64,000 nt of DNA from the NCBI GenBank assembly GCA_965203135.1, contig CBDBBO010000001.1, forward strand, positions 1,240,001 to 1,304,000. Direction: 5' to 3'. Below are positions 1 to 7,740 of this stretch, piece by piece; the first letter of the stretch is position 1; each line of letters opens with the position of its first letter. The translations under genes were made by a program, and so were the position numbers. Source of the DNA: CATOSD01 sp965203135 (GTDB lineage: Bacteria; Chloroflexota; Dehalococcoidia; Lucifugimonadales; CATOSD01). Under the pieces are notes generated by a model. That model did no database searches. It saw nothing but the letters and a program-made list of their open reading frames with translations, and had not been told where the DNA came from.

Positions 1-16
1 TCCCTTCCCCCTCGAT
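1..16. repeat. Left half of a palindromic intergenic repeat, split by an IS
   Basis: The first 16 bases (CCCTTCCCCCTCGAT core) are one arm of the C-rich/G-rich palindrome that recurs intact at 2521, 12565, 12604 and 31754. The matching G-rich arm resumes at 1149 after the insertion sequence, and TCGAT is present on both sides of it (12-16 and 1149-1153). Confidence 0.75.
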
Positions 17-1148
17 ACGTGTGATGCAAATTAGGAACTGAGTTAGAGAGGGTTAGGAAGGTGTCAAGGAATGGTATAAGCTAGTTCTATCCCGACCAAA
101 GGAGAACCGGCTGTGCCCTTAGACCTCGACACCTTCCTTACGGCATTGTACACGATTGTTGACGACTGCTATAAGCCATCTTTGGCCCAACACAAGCCGG
201 TCCGGCCGGGCAGACGACCTGAGGTGTCGGACAGTGAGGTGCTGACTTTGATGCTTTGCGCTCAGTGGTCTGGAAAGTCGGAGCGGGCGTTTCTGAGGTA
301 CGCCGCCGAGCATTGGCGAAGTTACTTTCCCAGGATGCTCAGTCAGGGCGCTTTCAACCGCAGAAGCCGCGATCTGGCGGGGGTTGCGATTGCTCTGTCG
401 ACGGTGGTGGCGGATGAGTTGGGAGCTCGCACTGCGGCGTATCAGAGCATAGACAGCGTTCCGGTGCCTCTGATGCGTCGCTGTCGTGGCAGGCGCCATC
501 GCCTGTTCGGAGACGAGACGGCTATAGGACCCGGAGGGAGTGACAGGGACTTCTACTACGGCTGCAAACTGCTGCTCGGGGTAGCGCCGGACGGGGTGAT
601 AACCGGTTTCACTCTGGCGCCTGCGAACACTGAAGACCGCTGGGTTGCGGAGAGCTTTCTGTGCTGGCGGGCCGACCCGCTTGCGCAGCCGTATCGGCCC
701 TCCGATCTGCCAAGCCCCTACCGGCGCAATGGCAAAAAGTACGTGGGAGCCACGGGGCCCGTGTGGCCCAGGTCGGCAGCGGGGAGGGCCAGCGCAAAAC
801 CCTACCTCGGCGACAACGGATTCTTCGGGGAGTGGTGGCAGGGGCATTGGCGTGAACGCTACGGGGCTATCGTGCTCACTCCCAAAAACTACCATGGAGA
901 CGGCGCCCAAGCGGTGAAACGACAACACTCTGGTCGCAAACAGGTAGTGGAGACCATCAATGGCCACCTGGAGAATGTGTTTGGCCTCCACTTCCCCGGC
1001 GCTCGCAGCAAGTGGGGATTGCTGACTCGTATAGCCTCCAAGGTGGCCGCTCTGAACCTGGGCATAATGCTGAATCGGGTCTTCGGTCGACGCAATCTGG
1101 CGCTCGCAACGCTCTTCAATCGATGAAGACCTAATATGCATCACACGT
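17..1148 (+). mobile_element. IS982-like insertion sequence
   Basis: The 1132-bp element is bounded by 19-bp terminal inverted repeats at 17-35 and 1130-1148 that match at 18 of 19 positions (ends ACGTGTGATGCA). It is flanked by a 5-bp direct repeat, TCGAT, at 12-16 and 1149-1153, the expected target-site duplication. It encodes a single intact transposase and looks complete. The insertion point is the centre of a palindromic intergenic repeat. Confidence 0.88.
113..1126 (+). CDS. IS982-like DDE transposase
   Basis: A 337-residue transposase filling the IS between its inverted repeats. The start is GTG at 113, preceded by an AAGGAG ribosome site. The N-terminal helical part resembles IS982-type proteins (VDD near residue 17, GRRPEVSDSEVLTL near 33). 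The likely catalytic triad is Asp114 (QSIDSVPVP), Asp234 (YLGDNGFFG) and Glu280 (VVETINGHLENVFG). The gene is undamaged and the inverted repeats are well kept, so the element may be active or recently arrived. The fold and DDE assignment rest on motif spacing. The family name IS982 is likely but should be confirmed against ISfinder. Confidence 0.85.
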   Translation: MPLDLDTFLTALYTIVDDCYKPSLAQHKPVRPGRRPEVSDSEVLTLMLCAQWSGKSERAFLRYAAEHWRSYFPRMLSQGAFNRRSRDLAGVAIALSTVVADELGARTAAYQSIDSVPVPLMRRCRGRRHRLFGDETAIGPGGSDRDFYYGCKLLLGVAPDGVITGFTLAPANTEDRWVAESFLCWRADPLAQPYRPSDLPSPYRRNGKKYVGATGPVWPRSAAGRASAKPYLGDNGFFGEWWQGHWRERYGAIVLTPKNYHGDGAQAVKRQHSGRKQVVETINGHLENVFGLHFPGARSKWGLLTRIASKVAALNLGIMLNRVFGRRNLALATLFNR

Positions 1149-1203
1149 TCGATGGGGGGAAGAGCCTGCCCTGAGCTTGCCGAATGGGTTAGGATGGGGG
1201 TGA
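1149..1203. repeat. Right half of the split palindromic repeat
   Basis: The G-rich arm of the repeat interrupted by the IS resumes at 1149 (TCGATGGGGGGAAG) and continues to the GGTTAGGATGGGGGTGA tail that follows the palindrome in other copies. About 25 extra bases, with a GCCCTGAGCTTGCCGAATG-type motif, lie between arm and tail, so a second repeat may be nested here. Confidence 0.6.
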
Positions 1204-1223
1204 AAGCAAGAGAGGTGAAACAC

Positions 1224-2180
1224 ATGGAATACGTCAATCTGGGTAGGACGGGGCTAAAGGTTTCGAGGGTGTGCCTGGGCACCAATATGTTCGGCGCGGG
1301 GTACGTGGACGACCAGCGCGCGGTGTCCGTCGTCGACAAGGCCATCGAGTGCGGGATCAACTTCATCGACACCGCCGACGCCTACAACGACGGGCACTCC
1401 GAGCGCGTGGTCGGCATGGCCGTCAAGAGCCGGCGCGAGGACTTCGTGATAGCGAGCAAGGGCTTCGTTCCCACGGGGCCCGGCGTCAACGACAAGGGGC
1501 TATCCCGAAAGCACCTCGTCCACGCCGTGGAGTCCAGCCTGCGCCGCCTGGGCACCGACTACATCGACCTGTACCAGGTCCACTTCTGGGACCCGGACAC
1601 GCCGCTGCACGAGACGCTCCGCACGCTCGACGGGCTGGTCCAGCAGGGCAAGATACGCTACCTGGGCTGCTCCAACTTCGCGGCGTGGCAGCTCTGCAAG
1701 GCGCTGTGGGTGAGCGACAAGCACGACCTGGAGCGGTTCGAGTCGGTGCAGCCGGAGTACAACCTGGGCAAGCGCGACATCGAAACCGAGTTGCTGCCGC
1801 TGTGTGACGACCAGCAGGTGAGCGTGATCCCGTACCAGCTTCTGATGGGCGGATTGCTCACGGGCGCATACAACCGCGACGCCGGGCCCGCGGACGACAG
1901 CCACATGGCGTCGCGTCACGCCCAGCGCGCGAAGGACACCTACTGGACCGACGCCACGTTCGACATGATAGACGGCCTTGTCGCCATCGCGGCCGAAGTG
2001 GGGTGCGAGCCGGCGCAGCTCTCGCTGGCGTGGGCGCTCACCCGACCTGCCGTCGCGTCCGTCATCGTGGGGGCGAGCCGCCCGGAGCAGGCGGTGAGCA
2101 ACGCCGCGGCGGCCGCCATCCGTCTGGACGACGACGTGGTGGCGCGCCTGGACGCGCTCGGTGGAGGCGCGGCGGCGTGA
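1224..2180 (+). CDS. Aldo/keto reductase
   Basis: A 318-residue NADPH-dependent aldo/keto reductase, a cytoplasmic TIM-barrel oxidoreductase. The start chosen is ATG 1224 (MEYVNLGRTGLKVSRV), which matches the usual family N-terminus and follows an AGAGG ribosome site. An upstream in-frame ATG at 1152 would translate intergenic repeat. Family features include the catalytic Asp/Tyr segment FIDTADAYNDGHSE, the lysine strand DFVIASKGF, the histidine segment IDLYQVHFWD and the cofactor loop VIVGASRPEQ near the C-terminus. The substrate cannot be told from sequence. The gene stands alone, just downstream of the IS, whose transposase reads in the same direction. Confidence 0.9.
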   Translation: MEYVNLGRTGLKVSRVCLGTNMFGAGYVDDQRAVSVVDKAIECGINFIDTADAYNDGHSERVVGMAVKSRREDFVIASKGFVPTGPGVNDKGLSRKHLVHAVESSLRRLGTDYIDLYQVHFWDPDTPLHETLRTLDGLVQQGKIRYLGCSNFAAWQLCKALWVSDKHDLERFESVQPEYNLGKRDIETELLPLCDDQQVSVIPYQLLMGGLLTGAYNRDAGPADDSHMASRHAQRAKDTYWTDATFDMIDGLVAIAAEVGCEPAQLSLAWALTRPAVASVIVGASRPEQAVSNAAAAAIRLDDDVVARLDALGGGAAA

Positions 2181-2905
2181 CGTTGACTGGCAGAGCTTAA
2201 TCGCTCCCGAGAAGCCAGTCCCCGTGGAAAACGGGGAGCGGGAGTCCAGAGGCTCGAGCGTGAGAACGGCCTCGACTCGGGTGGCATACCTATTAGGTTG
2301 TTAAAGGTTCGCGCGTAGCGAGTATGGGTTGGCGGCGCGGCAGGGCCGGGACTGGCTTGCGCGGCGGCCACGAAAGACAGGCCGCGCAGCACCTCTCGAC
2401 CTGCTGCCGCGTGATTGGGCCAGGGGACGCCGTCGGCAAGGTGATGCGGAACCGGGACCGGAACTCCGCGCCGGCTTGGTGGCGTGCGCGGTACGGGTCT
2501 CGGACGGCTTTTCGCTGACGTCACCCCCATCCTAACCTTCCCCCTGCGAGGGGGAAGGGACTTGTCGGAGAGCCTTTCCGCTGCTGAGGGGGGAAGGGAC
2601 AATCAGGGATGGACGGGTGACGGGCTACCAAGCGGAGTAGCATCCGGGCAGAGGCAGTGGCCAAACTGCCGGGTGGGACAAACAAGCTAGAAAATAGTGT
2701 CCCGTTTCGTTTCTTCTGTCTTTTCTCCTCGGAATTCGGTCTGTCGGTTGTCGGCTTGCGAGCGGCTGGCCGTTTGTGATGAAGGGAATGTTAGTACTGA
2801 TGTGCTGGAATGTCAAGGGGCGTTTGCAATGACGAACGCGTGTTGCCGAACCGAGTGGAACGGAAGTAGAATGTGGGTGCAAAGCCACTCAGATGGGGAA
2901 GAACC
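2181..2905. other. 725-bp intergenic region without a supported gene
   Basis: No open frame here has recognisable protein features. The region begins with a small hairpin, CCCCGT(2220-2225)/ACGGGG(2231-2236) with a GGAAA loop and no T-tract, and contains the palindromic repeat at 2521-2560. The segment from about 2690 to 2870 is clearly AT-richer than its surroundings and may hold the promoter of the operon starting at 2906. Confidence 0.6.
2521..2560. repeat. Intact palindromic intergenic repeat
   Basis: TCACCCCCATCCTAA is followed by the palindrome CCTTCCCCCT-GCGA-GGGGGAAGG. The same architecture, in either orientation, recurs at 4716/6083, 12604, 31754 and, diverged, at 9571 and 46896. 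It lies outside genes and resembles REP-type elements. Confidence 0.75.
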
Positions 2906-3592
2906 GTGTCAGCCGAAAACATCAAGCGCATGGTCTGCCTTGCGTATTCGCGTATGCCGAATGGCCGCTGCGTCGCCGGGAGGGAGTTGCGGACGGACGG
3001 GCGGCTGGGCGCCTGGATTCGACCGGTGGTAGGCGGTGAAGACGAAGGGGTTTCGGAAGAAGGCTCGCGCTACGAGGACGGTGGGCTGCCGCGTCTACTC
3101 GACGTCATGGACGTTCCGGTTGTCGCCCAACATCCGGAGGGCCACCAGCGAGAAAACTGGCTGCTCCATCCGGTCCGCAGATGGGCCAGGGTGGGTCGGT
3201 TCGACATGAAGGATCTGCCGAAGTGGGCCGATACGGTCGATTCTCTATGGATCAATGGATTTGGCACGAGCAATGGCCTGAACGACAAGGTGCCGGCTCA
3301 GGCCGCCAGCGCCCTCGATGCGTCCCTTTATCTCATCGATGTCAACCTGGAAGTACGCGTGTTCAATCCCGGAGCGGCGCGCGGCGAATTCAGGCGGAGG
3401 GTGCAAGGCCGTTTCCGGTACAATGGAACGGATTACCAGATGTGGATCACCGACCCGGACCAGGAGCAGAAGTACTTCGCGGGGCCAAACGGCAGCTACC
3501 AAGTAGGCAGGTGCTTGGTAACGGTGAGTCTGTCGCTCGCGGCCTACTACGGCTTTCACTACAAACTCATCGCCGCCATCATCGAGCCTTGA
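2906..3592 (+). CDS. Putative dual OB-domain protein, first gene of a DUF488 operon
   Basis: A 228-residue protein resembling proteins annotated as dual OB domain-containing. It opens with the short strand IKRMVCLAYSRMPNGRCVAGREL, has a conserved ENWLLHP segment around the middle and ends LAAYYGFHYKLIAAII. The start chosen is GTG 2906, which follows GGGGAAG at a good distance; a GTG at 2873 is also in frame. It sits 13 bp upstream of a DUF488 gene, which itself overlaps a second DUF488 gene, so the three are very likely co-transcribed. OB folds usually bind nucleic acid, but no catalytic residues were recognised and no function is assigned. The family call is from memory of similar proteins and is moderate. 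Confidence 0.6.
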   Translation: MSAENIKRMVCLAYSRMPNGRCVAGRELRTDGRLGAWIRPVVGGEDEGVSEEGSRYEDGGLPRLLDVMDVPVVAQHPEGHQRENWLLHPVRRWARVGRFDMKDLPKWADTVDSLWINGFGTSNGLNDKVPAQAASALDASLYLIDVNLEVRVFNPGAARGEFRRRVQGRFRYNGTDYQMWITDPDQEQKYFAGPNGSYQVGRCLVTVSLSLAAYYGFHYKLIAAIIEP

Positions 3593-3605
3593 GGACGGAA
3601 GGCTT

Positions 3606-4235
3606 TTGAACGCTACACAGTACCCGGTATACACTATCGGCCACTCGAACCACTCGCCGGAGACGTTTCTGGGGCTGCTCACGAGACATGCCATCGATGA
3701 GGTGATGGACGTGCGCTCGTCGCCGGCCAGCCGCTACTATCCGCAGTTCAACCACGGGGTGCTGAGCGACGCGCTGGAGCGGGCCGGCATCGAGTACGTG
3801 TTCCTCGGCGGGGAGCTTGGCGGCAGACCCGCGGACCGCTCCTGCTACGACGAAGAGGGCCGCGTCAGCTATTCTCGCCTGGCGGACACGGACCTGTTCG
3901 ACGACGGAATCGGGCGCGTCGTCAGGGCGGCAGATGAGCGGCGAGTGGCCGTGATGTGCAGCGAGAAGGACCCCCAGGACTGCCACCGCGCGCTGCTGAT
4001 AGCAGGGGCGCTCGAGGAGCGCGGCGTCGTGGTGGAGCACATCCTCGCCGACGGCAGCGTCGAGAGGCACGACGAAACGCTGAACCGACTGCTGGACAGG
4101 TTCAAGCTGCCTCGCAGCGGCGACATGTTCCGTTCCAGGGACGAGGTTGTAGTCGAGGCGCTGGCCCGGCAGGCCAGCAGGATGGCGTTCGTCGACGACA
4201 GGCTCGCCGCCGCCGGCCGGGAGCCGGCGCATTGA
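3606..4235 (+). CDS. DUF488 family protein (long form)
   Basis: A 209-residue DUF488 protein. The start is TTG 3606 with an upstream GAGGACGGAAGG site. Family hallmarks are YTIGHSN near the N-terminus, DVRSSPASRYYPQFN, GIEYVFLGGELGGRP and the Cys/His segment MCSEKDPQDCHR. The last 60 residues or so have no recognised domain. DUF488 is a small Rossmann-like family of unproven function. The conserved Cys, Cys-His and Arg residues suggest a nucleotide or nucleic-acid related activity, but this is inference. Its stop codon overlaps the start of the second DUF488 gene. Confidence 0.85.
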   Translation: MNATQYPVYTIGHSNHSPETFLGLLTRHAIDEVMDVRSSPASRYYPQFNHGVLSDALERAGIEYVFLGGELGGRPADRSCYDEEGRVSYSRLADTDLFDDGIGRVVRAADERRVAVMCSEKDPQDCHRALLIAGALEERGVVVEHILADGSVERHDETLNRLLDRFKLPRSGDMFRSRDEVVVEALARQASRMAFVDDRLAAAGREPAH

Positions 4236-4669
4236 GGGTGTATACGATAGGCTTCACCAAGAAGCCGGCATCGGTGTTTTTCGAGCTGCTACGGGAGTCC
4301 GGGGCGAAGCGGCTGGTGGACGTGCGGCTGAACAACGTCTCCCAACTCGCGGGTTTCGCCAAGCGGGGGGACCTGGAGTATTTCCTCCAGAAGATTTGCC
4401 GGATGAAGTACGTCCACATGCCGGACCTCGCGCCCACGCCGGAGATGCTGGACACCTACCGGAAGGGGCGGATGGACTGGGCGGAGTACGAGCGGCAGTT
4501 TCTCTCGCTGATGGACGAGAGACGCGTGTGGAAGATGGGCATCAAGAGGACCATCGCCAACTCGTGCCTGCTATGCAGCGAGGACACGGCGGAGCGCTGC
4601 CACCGGAGGCTGGTGGCGGAGTACCTTGACCGGCACTGGGGGAACGTCGAGATAGTCCACCTGGGGTGA
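4232..4669 (+). CDS. DUF488 family protein (short form)
   Basis: A 145-residue second DUF488 protein. The TTG at 4232 overlaps the TGA of the preceding gene; GTG 4238 is an alternative start, and either begins at VYTIGFTKK. It keeps the family layout: YTIGF, VDVRLNNVSQLAGFAKR, a central Tyr-rich segment, then LLCSEDTAERCHRRLV, which aligns with the MCSEKDPQDCHR segment of its neighbour. The two are only moderately alike, so they look like two ancient DUF488 subfamilies working together rather than a recent duplication. The gene ends 47 bp before a repeat carrying the second IS. Confidence 0.85.
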   Translation: MRVYTIGFTKKPASVFFELLRESGAKRLVDVRLNNVSQLAGFAKRGDLEYFLQKICRMKYVHMPDLAPTPEMLDTYRKGRMDWAEYERQFLSLMDERRVWKMGIKRTIANSCLLCSEDTAERCHRRLVAEYLDRHWGNVEIVHLG

Positions 4670-4715
4670 AGGGGTAGCTTCCACCCCATCCTGCTCGGCG
4701 TGGCGCCGGGCGGAG

Positions 4716-4744
4716 TCACCCCCATCCTTGCCTTCCCCCTTGAT
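4716..4744. repeat. Left half of a palindromic repeat split by the IS4-type element
   Basis: TCACCCCCATCCTTG plus CCTTCCCCCTTGAT reproduces the first half of the repeat seen intact at 2521. The complementary arm GTCGAGGGGGAAGG reappears at 6083 on the far side of the IS. Confidence 0.7.
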
Positions 4745-6082
4745 GGGCTCACAGGGGTAGGTAAAGTAAAATACAGGTATAAGGACTTGGAAAGCGCATG
4801 GCATTCTGGCATCTTTTTGTTAGCACACAGAAAGGTTGCCAGAGATTCGCCATGCGCCTCCCGCCCGAATGCTACCAGATGCAGTACACGATTGAACAGC
4901 ACATGCCGCACCTCAGACATTCTCAGATGAGGGGGTTGGTCTTGTGGGTGTACGGCGCCATACTGGCCGGGAGCAACTGTCAGAACGCCGTGGCGGCGGC
5001 GCTTTCGGTCATGGGCAGCTACAACACTCTGCGCCAATACATCAGAGAGTGGGTCTACAACGGTCAGGACCGCGCCAGTCCCTGCCAGGTGCAACTGGAT
5101 GTGAACTCGTGCTTCGTTCCACTGTTGAGATGGGTGCTGTCTTGGTGGCAGTCGGACAGGCTGGTGTTGGCTGTAGACCCGACGCTGAAGGGCGACCGGA
5201 TAAGCTCCATAGTGGTGAGTGTGGTCTATCGCAGTTGCGCGATTCCGGTTGGTTGGCACATCCTTCCCGCCAACAGGCCCGGTCGGTGGATAGGGCCTGC
5301 GGTGGAGTTGCTGGAGTTGTTGGCGACTGCGGTTCCTGAGGACCGGACCGTGCTGGTGATGTGCGACCGGGGTCTGAGGAGTCCGAGGCTGTGGGAACAG
5401 ATACGCTCTTCGGGGTGGCATCCGTACGTACGGCAGTCGATCAACACCGTCTTCTGCCCGGACGGAGGGACGCGTCTGACTGCGAGGTATCTCGTGCCGG
5501 GGCCGGGTCACGCCTGGGTTGGCGGCGGCACGGCGTTCAGGGCCCAGAGCAAACGGCGCCGCGGCACGATGATCGTGATTTGGGATGAAGGCCAGGACGA
5601 GCCGTGGGTGGTGCTCACGGACCTTGCTCCTGATGAAGCCGGACCGTGCTGGTACGCGCTTCGCTTCTGGATAGAAGTTGGGTTCAAAGCGATCAAGAGT
5701 GTCGGGTGGCAATGGCAGAAAACCCGCAGGACAGACCCCGAACGGGTCAGCCGCCATTGGCTGGTGCTGTCTGTGGCGACGCTGTGGACGCTGGCTTACG
5801 GAACCAGGGTCGAAGACGCCGATAGCCTGGGTGTAGCCCCGGGCCGTCTCAGAGCGCCGCCCAAGACCATCGTCTCCACACCTCGCGCCGCCGCGAGCAG
5901 GCCGAACCGGACCGTCAGTGTACTGCGGCTGGGCATAATCTGGCTGAGACGCCTGCTGAACAGGGGACGACCGTGGCGGAGGGTGTGGCTGGCTCCCGAA
6001 CCGTGGCCCGAAACGTCTCCCAATCTGAAGGTCATCCGTCATACTTATACCTGAAATACCAAATACCTACCCCTGTAAGCCC
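4745..6082 (+). mobile_element. IS4-type insertion sequence
   Basis: A 1338-bp element with 19-bp terminal inverted repeats, 4745-4763 and 6064-6082, matching at 18 of 19 positions (TACAGGGGTAGGTA core). Weaker inverted similarity continues inward to an AGGTATAAG motif about 35 bp from each end. It carries one intact transposase. The outermost GGG may belong to the host repeat, so the exact tips are uncertain by about 3 bp and no target-site duplication could be defined. Confidence 0.82.
4798..6054 (+). CDS. IS4-family DDE transposase
   Basis: A 418-residue transposase. The likely catalytic acids are Asp127 (LAVDPTLKG), Asp190 (VMCDRGLRSP) and Glu293. Glu293 lies in a textbook IS4 YREK signature: Tyr286, Arg289, Glu293 and Lys300 (YALRFWIEVGFKAIK). 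The C-terminal part is basic. The start ATG 4798 follows an AAGGA-like site; ATG 4852 is an alternative that would shorten the N-terminus by 18 residues. The gene has no frameshift or stop and nearly fills the space between the inverted repeats. Confidence 0.88.
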   Translation: MAFWHLFVSTQKGCQRFAMRLPPECYQMQYTIEQHMPHLRHSQMRGLVLWVYGAILAGSNCQNAVAAALSVMGSYNTLRQYIREWVYNGQDRASPCQVQLDVNSCFVPLLRWVLSWWQSDRLVLAVDPTLKGDRISSIVVSVVYRSCAIPVGWHILPANRPGRWIGPAVELLELLATAVPEDRTVLVMCDRGLRSPRLWEQIRSSGWHPYVRQSINTVFCPDGGTRLTARYLVPGPGHAWVGGGTAFRAQSKRRRGTMIVIWDEGQDEPWVVLTDLAPDEAGPCWYALRFWIEVGFKAIKSVGWQWQKTRRTDPERVSRHWLVLSVATLWTLAYGTRVEDADSLGVAPGRLRAPPKTIVSTPRAAASRPNRTVSVLRLGIIWLRRLLNRGRPWRRVWLAPEPWPETSPNLKVIRHTYT

Positions 6083-6100
6083 GTCGAGGGGGAAGGGGCC
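6083..6100. repeat. Right half of the repeat split by the IS4-type element
   Basis: GTCGAGGGGGAAGGGG is the G-rich arm complementary to the C-rich arm ending at 4744. Removing the IS would restore a palindrome like the one at 2521. Confidence 0.65.
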
Positions 6101-6152
6101 AGATTGACGCCGGGGCGGTAGCACGGCACCGGCCGACGCCTGCCGTCGCGCG

Positions 6153-6176
6153 GCGGCGGTGTGCTAAAATCGCCGC
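6153..6176 (+). promoter_or_regulatory. Promoter with palindrome around an extended -10
   Basis: An extended -10, TGCTAAAAT, lies at 6162-6170. It is framed by the inverted repeat GCGGCG (6153-6158) and CGCCGC (6171-6176). The identical arrangement precedes the inverted copy at 25403-25426. Transcription would start about 15 bp before the AAGGAGG ribosome site and ATG 6192. The palindrome could be an operator. Confidence 0.6.
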
Positions 6177-6191
6177 AGCAAGGAGGATGCG

Positions 6192-6932
6192 ATGACCACC
6201 GGACGCGCCACCACCATCTTCTACCCTGAGTCGGACGGTATGCCCTTGCCTGACGGAGAGTATCAATCGCCGCTGTTGAACGACACGGTCAGTCCTCTAC
6301 GAGTCCACTTCAGAGACGTCGAGGGCGCCCACGTCAACGGCAACACCTTTTTGTACTACGTCGAGGGAGACCCACGGCGCAACGTGTCCCCGGACTGCTA
6401 CGCGGTGTTCGGGCTGTCCGAGTCCGCGCTGGAGTCGCTATCGCTGGAAGGGAACAACACCTACCTGCTGTGGGAAGTGGGCAAGCCGCCGGAATACGTG
6501 ATGGAGATAGCATCGCCGAGCACGGCGCGCAGGGACCTTGGGGCCAAGCGCGACCTGTATGCGCGGATAGGGGTAGGAGAGTACTGGCGCTACGACCAGA
6601 CCGGGGGAGACTACTACCGTGAGCCGCTGGTGGGGGAGCGTCTGGTGGGCGGGGAGTACCGGCGTCTGGAGGTGCGCCGCGAGAGCGACGGTTCGGTGTG
6701 GGGGCACAGCGACGCGCTGAACCTGGACCTGTGGTGGATCGACGGCGAGTTGCGTTACTGGGACCCCGTGCAAGGCAAGTGGCTGCTGACCCATCAGGAG
6801 ACTGATAATGCGCTCCGGGCGGCGGAGGCGCGTGTGGACTCTGAGAGAGACGCCCGGGTTGCGGCGGAGGCGCGCGCGGAGCAACTCGAAGCGGAACTGC
6901 GGCGTCTGCGCGGCGAGAGGAGGATGCGATGA
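6192..6932 (+). CDS. Uma2 family (DUF820) putative endonuclease, paralogue A
   Basis: A 246-residue Uma2-type protein with a PD-(D/E)XK-like fold. The core motifs are SPDCYAVFG, VMEIASPSTARRD and AKRDLYARIGVGEYWRYD, supplying the Asp, Glu and Lys expected at the active site. The last 50 residues form an Ala/Glu/Arg-rich coiled coil (EARAEQLEAELRRLRGE). It starts at ATG 6192 after AAGGAGG. The next gene begins inside its last codons (ATGA overlap), and the AGGAGG for that gene is encoded by its own terminal ERRMR residues. The cellular role of the family is not established. It shares residues 26-42 with paralogue D but its C-terminal region with paralogue B. Confidence 0.85.
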   Translation: MTTGRATTIFYPESDGMPLPDGEYQSPLLNDTVSPLRVHFRDVEGAHVNGNTFLYYVEGDPRRNVSPDCYAVFGLSESALESLSLEGNNTYLLWEVGKPPEYVMEIASPSTARRDLGAKRDLYARIGVGEYWRYDQTGGDYYREPLVGERLVGGEYRRLEVRRESDGSVWGHSDALNLDLWWIDGELRYWDPVQGKWLLTHQETDNALRAAEARVDSERDARVAAEARAEQLEAELRRLRGERRMR

Positions 6933-7636
6933 CCACCGGACGCGCCACCACCATCTTCTACCCTGAGTCGGACGGTATGCCCTTGCCTGACGGAGAGTAT
7001 CAATCGCCCATATTCCGCAGAGTGGTAGGTCCGCTCGAAGTACACTTCGAGGATGTCGAGGGCGCCCACGTCAACGGCAACACCTTCCTGTACTACGTCG
7101 AGGGCGACCCACGCCGCAACGTGTCCCCGGACTGCTACGCGGTGTTCGGGCTGTCCGAGTCCGCGCTGGAGTCGCTATCGCTGGAAGGGAACAACACCTA
7201 CCTGCTGTGGGAGGTGGGCAAGCCGCCGGAATACGTGATGGAGATAGCATCGCCGAGCACGGCGCGCAGGGACCTTGGGGCCAAGCGCGACCTGTATGCG
7301 CGGATAGGGGTGGGAGAGTACTGGCGCTACGACCAGACCGGGGGAGACTTCTACCGGGAGCCGCTGGTGGGGGAGCGGTTGGTGGACGGGGAGTACCGGC
7401 GTCTGGAGATGCGCCGCGAGAGCGATGGTTCGGTGTGGGCGCACAGCGACGCGCTGAACCTGGACCTGTGGTGGATCGACGGCGAGTTGCGTTACTGGGA
7501 CCCCGTGCAAGGCAAGTGGCTGCTGACCCACCAGGAAACCGTTGATGCGCTCCGAGCGGCGCAGGCGCGCGCGGAGTCGGCGGAGGCGCGCGCGGAGCAA
7601 CTCGAAGCGGAACTGCGGCGTCTGCGCGGCGAATAG
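6929..7636 (+). CDS. Uma2 family (DUF820) putative endonuclease, paralogue B
   Basis: A 235-residue tandem paralogue of the preceding gene. About 85 bp spanning the ribosome site and first 25 codons are identical to those of A. A sharp block of difference (residues 26-42, SPIFRRVVGPLEVHFED against SPLLNDTVSPLRVHFRD) follows before near-identity resumes. The Uma2 core (PDCYAV, VMEIASPST, AKRDLYA) is intact and the C-terminal coiled coil is slightly shorter. Translation is probably coupled to A through the ATGA overlap. The inverted counterpart is the gene at 23956-24642, which carries the same residue 26-42 block. Confidence 0.85.
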   Translation: MTTGRATTIFYPESDGMPLPDGEYQSPIFRRVVGPLEVHFEDVEGAHVNGNTFLYYVEGDPRRNVSPDCYAVFGLSESALESLSLEGNNTYLLWEVGKPPEYVMEIASPSTARRDLGAKRDLYARIGVGEYWRYDQTGGDFYREPLVGERLVDGEYRRLEMRRESDGSVWAHSDALNLDLWWIDGELRYWDPVQGKWLLTHQETVDALRAAQARAESAEARAEQLEAELRRLRGE

Positions 7637-7692
7637 AACGCTCCGCTCGCGGCATGTGCCCGGCGACACCCCTGTCCCTTGGGCAGGCCCTT

Positions 7693-7715
7693 GATTCCTC
7701 GGCTCCGCTCGGAAT
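7693..7715. repeat. Short palindromic repeat
   Basis: GATTCCTCGGCTCCGCTCGG and its next three bases are the reverse complement, with one change, of 43500-43522 at the end of pyrE. It lies in the short gap between paralogue B and the aspS stop codon. No function is visible. Confidence 0.5.
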
Positions 7716-7740
7716 GGTGGATGAGACGCGAGGGAAGGGG

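Larger units (their letters stand above)
6150..7636 (+). repeat. Inverted duplication, copy 1 (Uma2 gene pair with promoter)
   Basis: This block, from the promoter to the second stop codon, is repeated in reverse orientation at 23956-25426. The promoter element, gene order, gene overlap and most codons are shared. The two copies are separated by about 16.3 kb of mostly core genes, so recombination between them would invert that segment. Confidence 0.85.

Noticed and set aside
119..1372. A 417-codon open frame on the minus strand across the first IS
   Set aside because: It is antisense to an intact transposase, has no recognisable domain and crosses the IS border into host sequence.
2220..2236. 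CCCCGT/ACGGGG hairpin after the aldo/keto reductase as a rho-independent terminator
   Set aside because: The stem is only 6 bp and no T-run follows.
4456..6042. A 528-codon minus-strand frame over the second IS
   Set aside because: Antisense to the transposase and to the end of the DUF488 gene; composition is a shadow of high-G+C coding.
4740..6090. A target-site duplication for the IS4-type element
   Set aside because: The flanks are arms of a palindrome, so similarity is inverted; no exact direct repeat could be separated from the host repeat.
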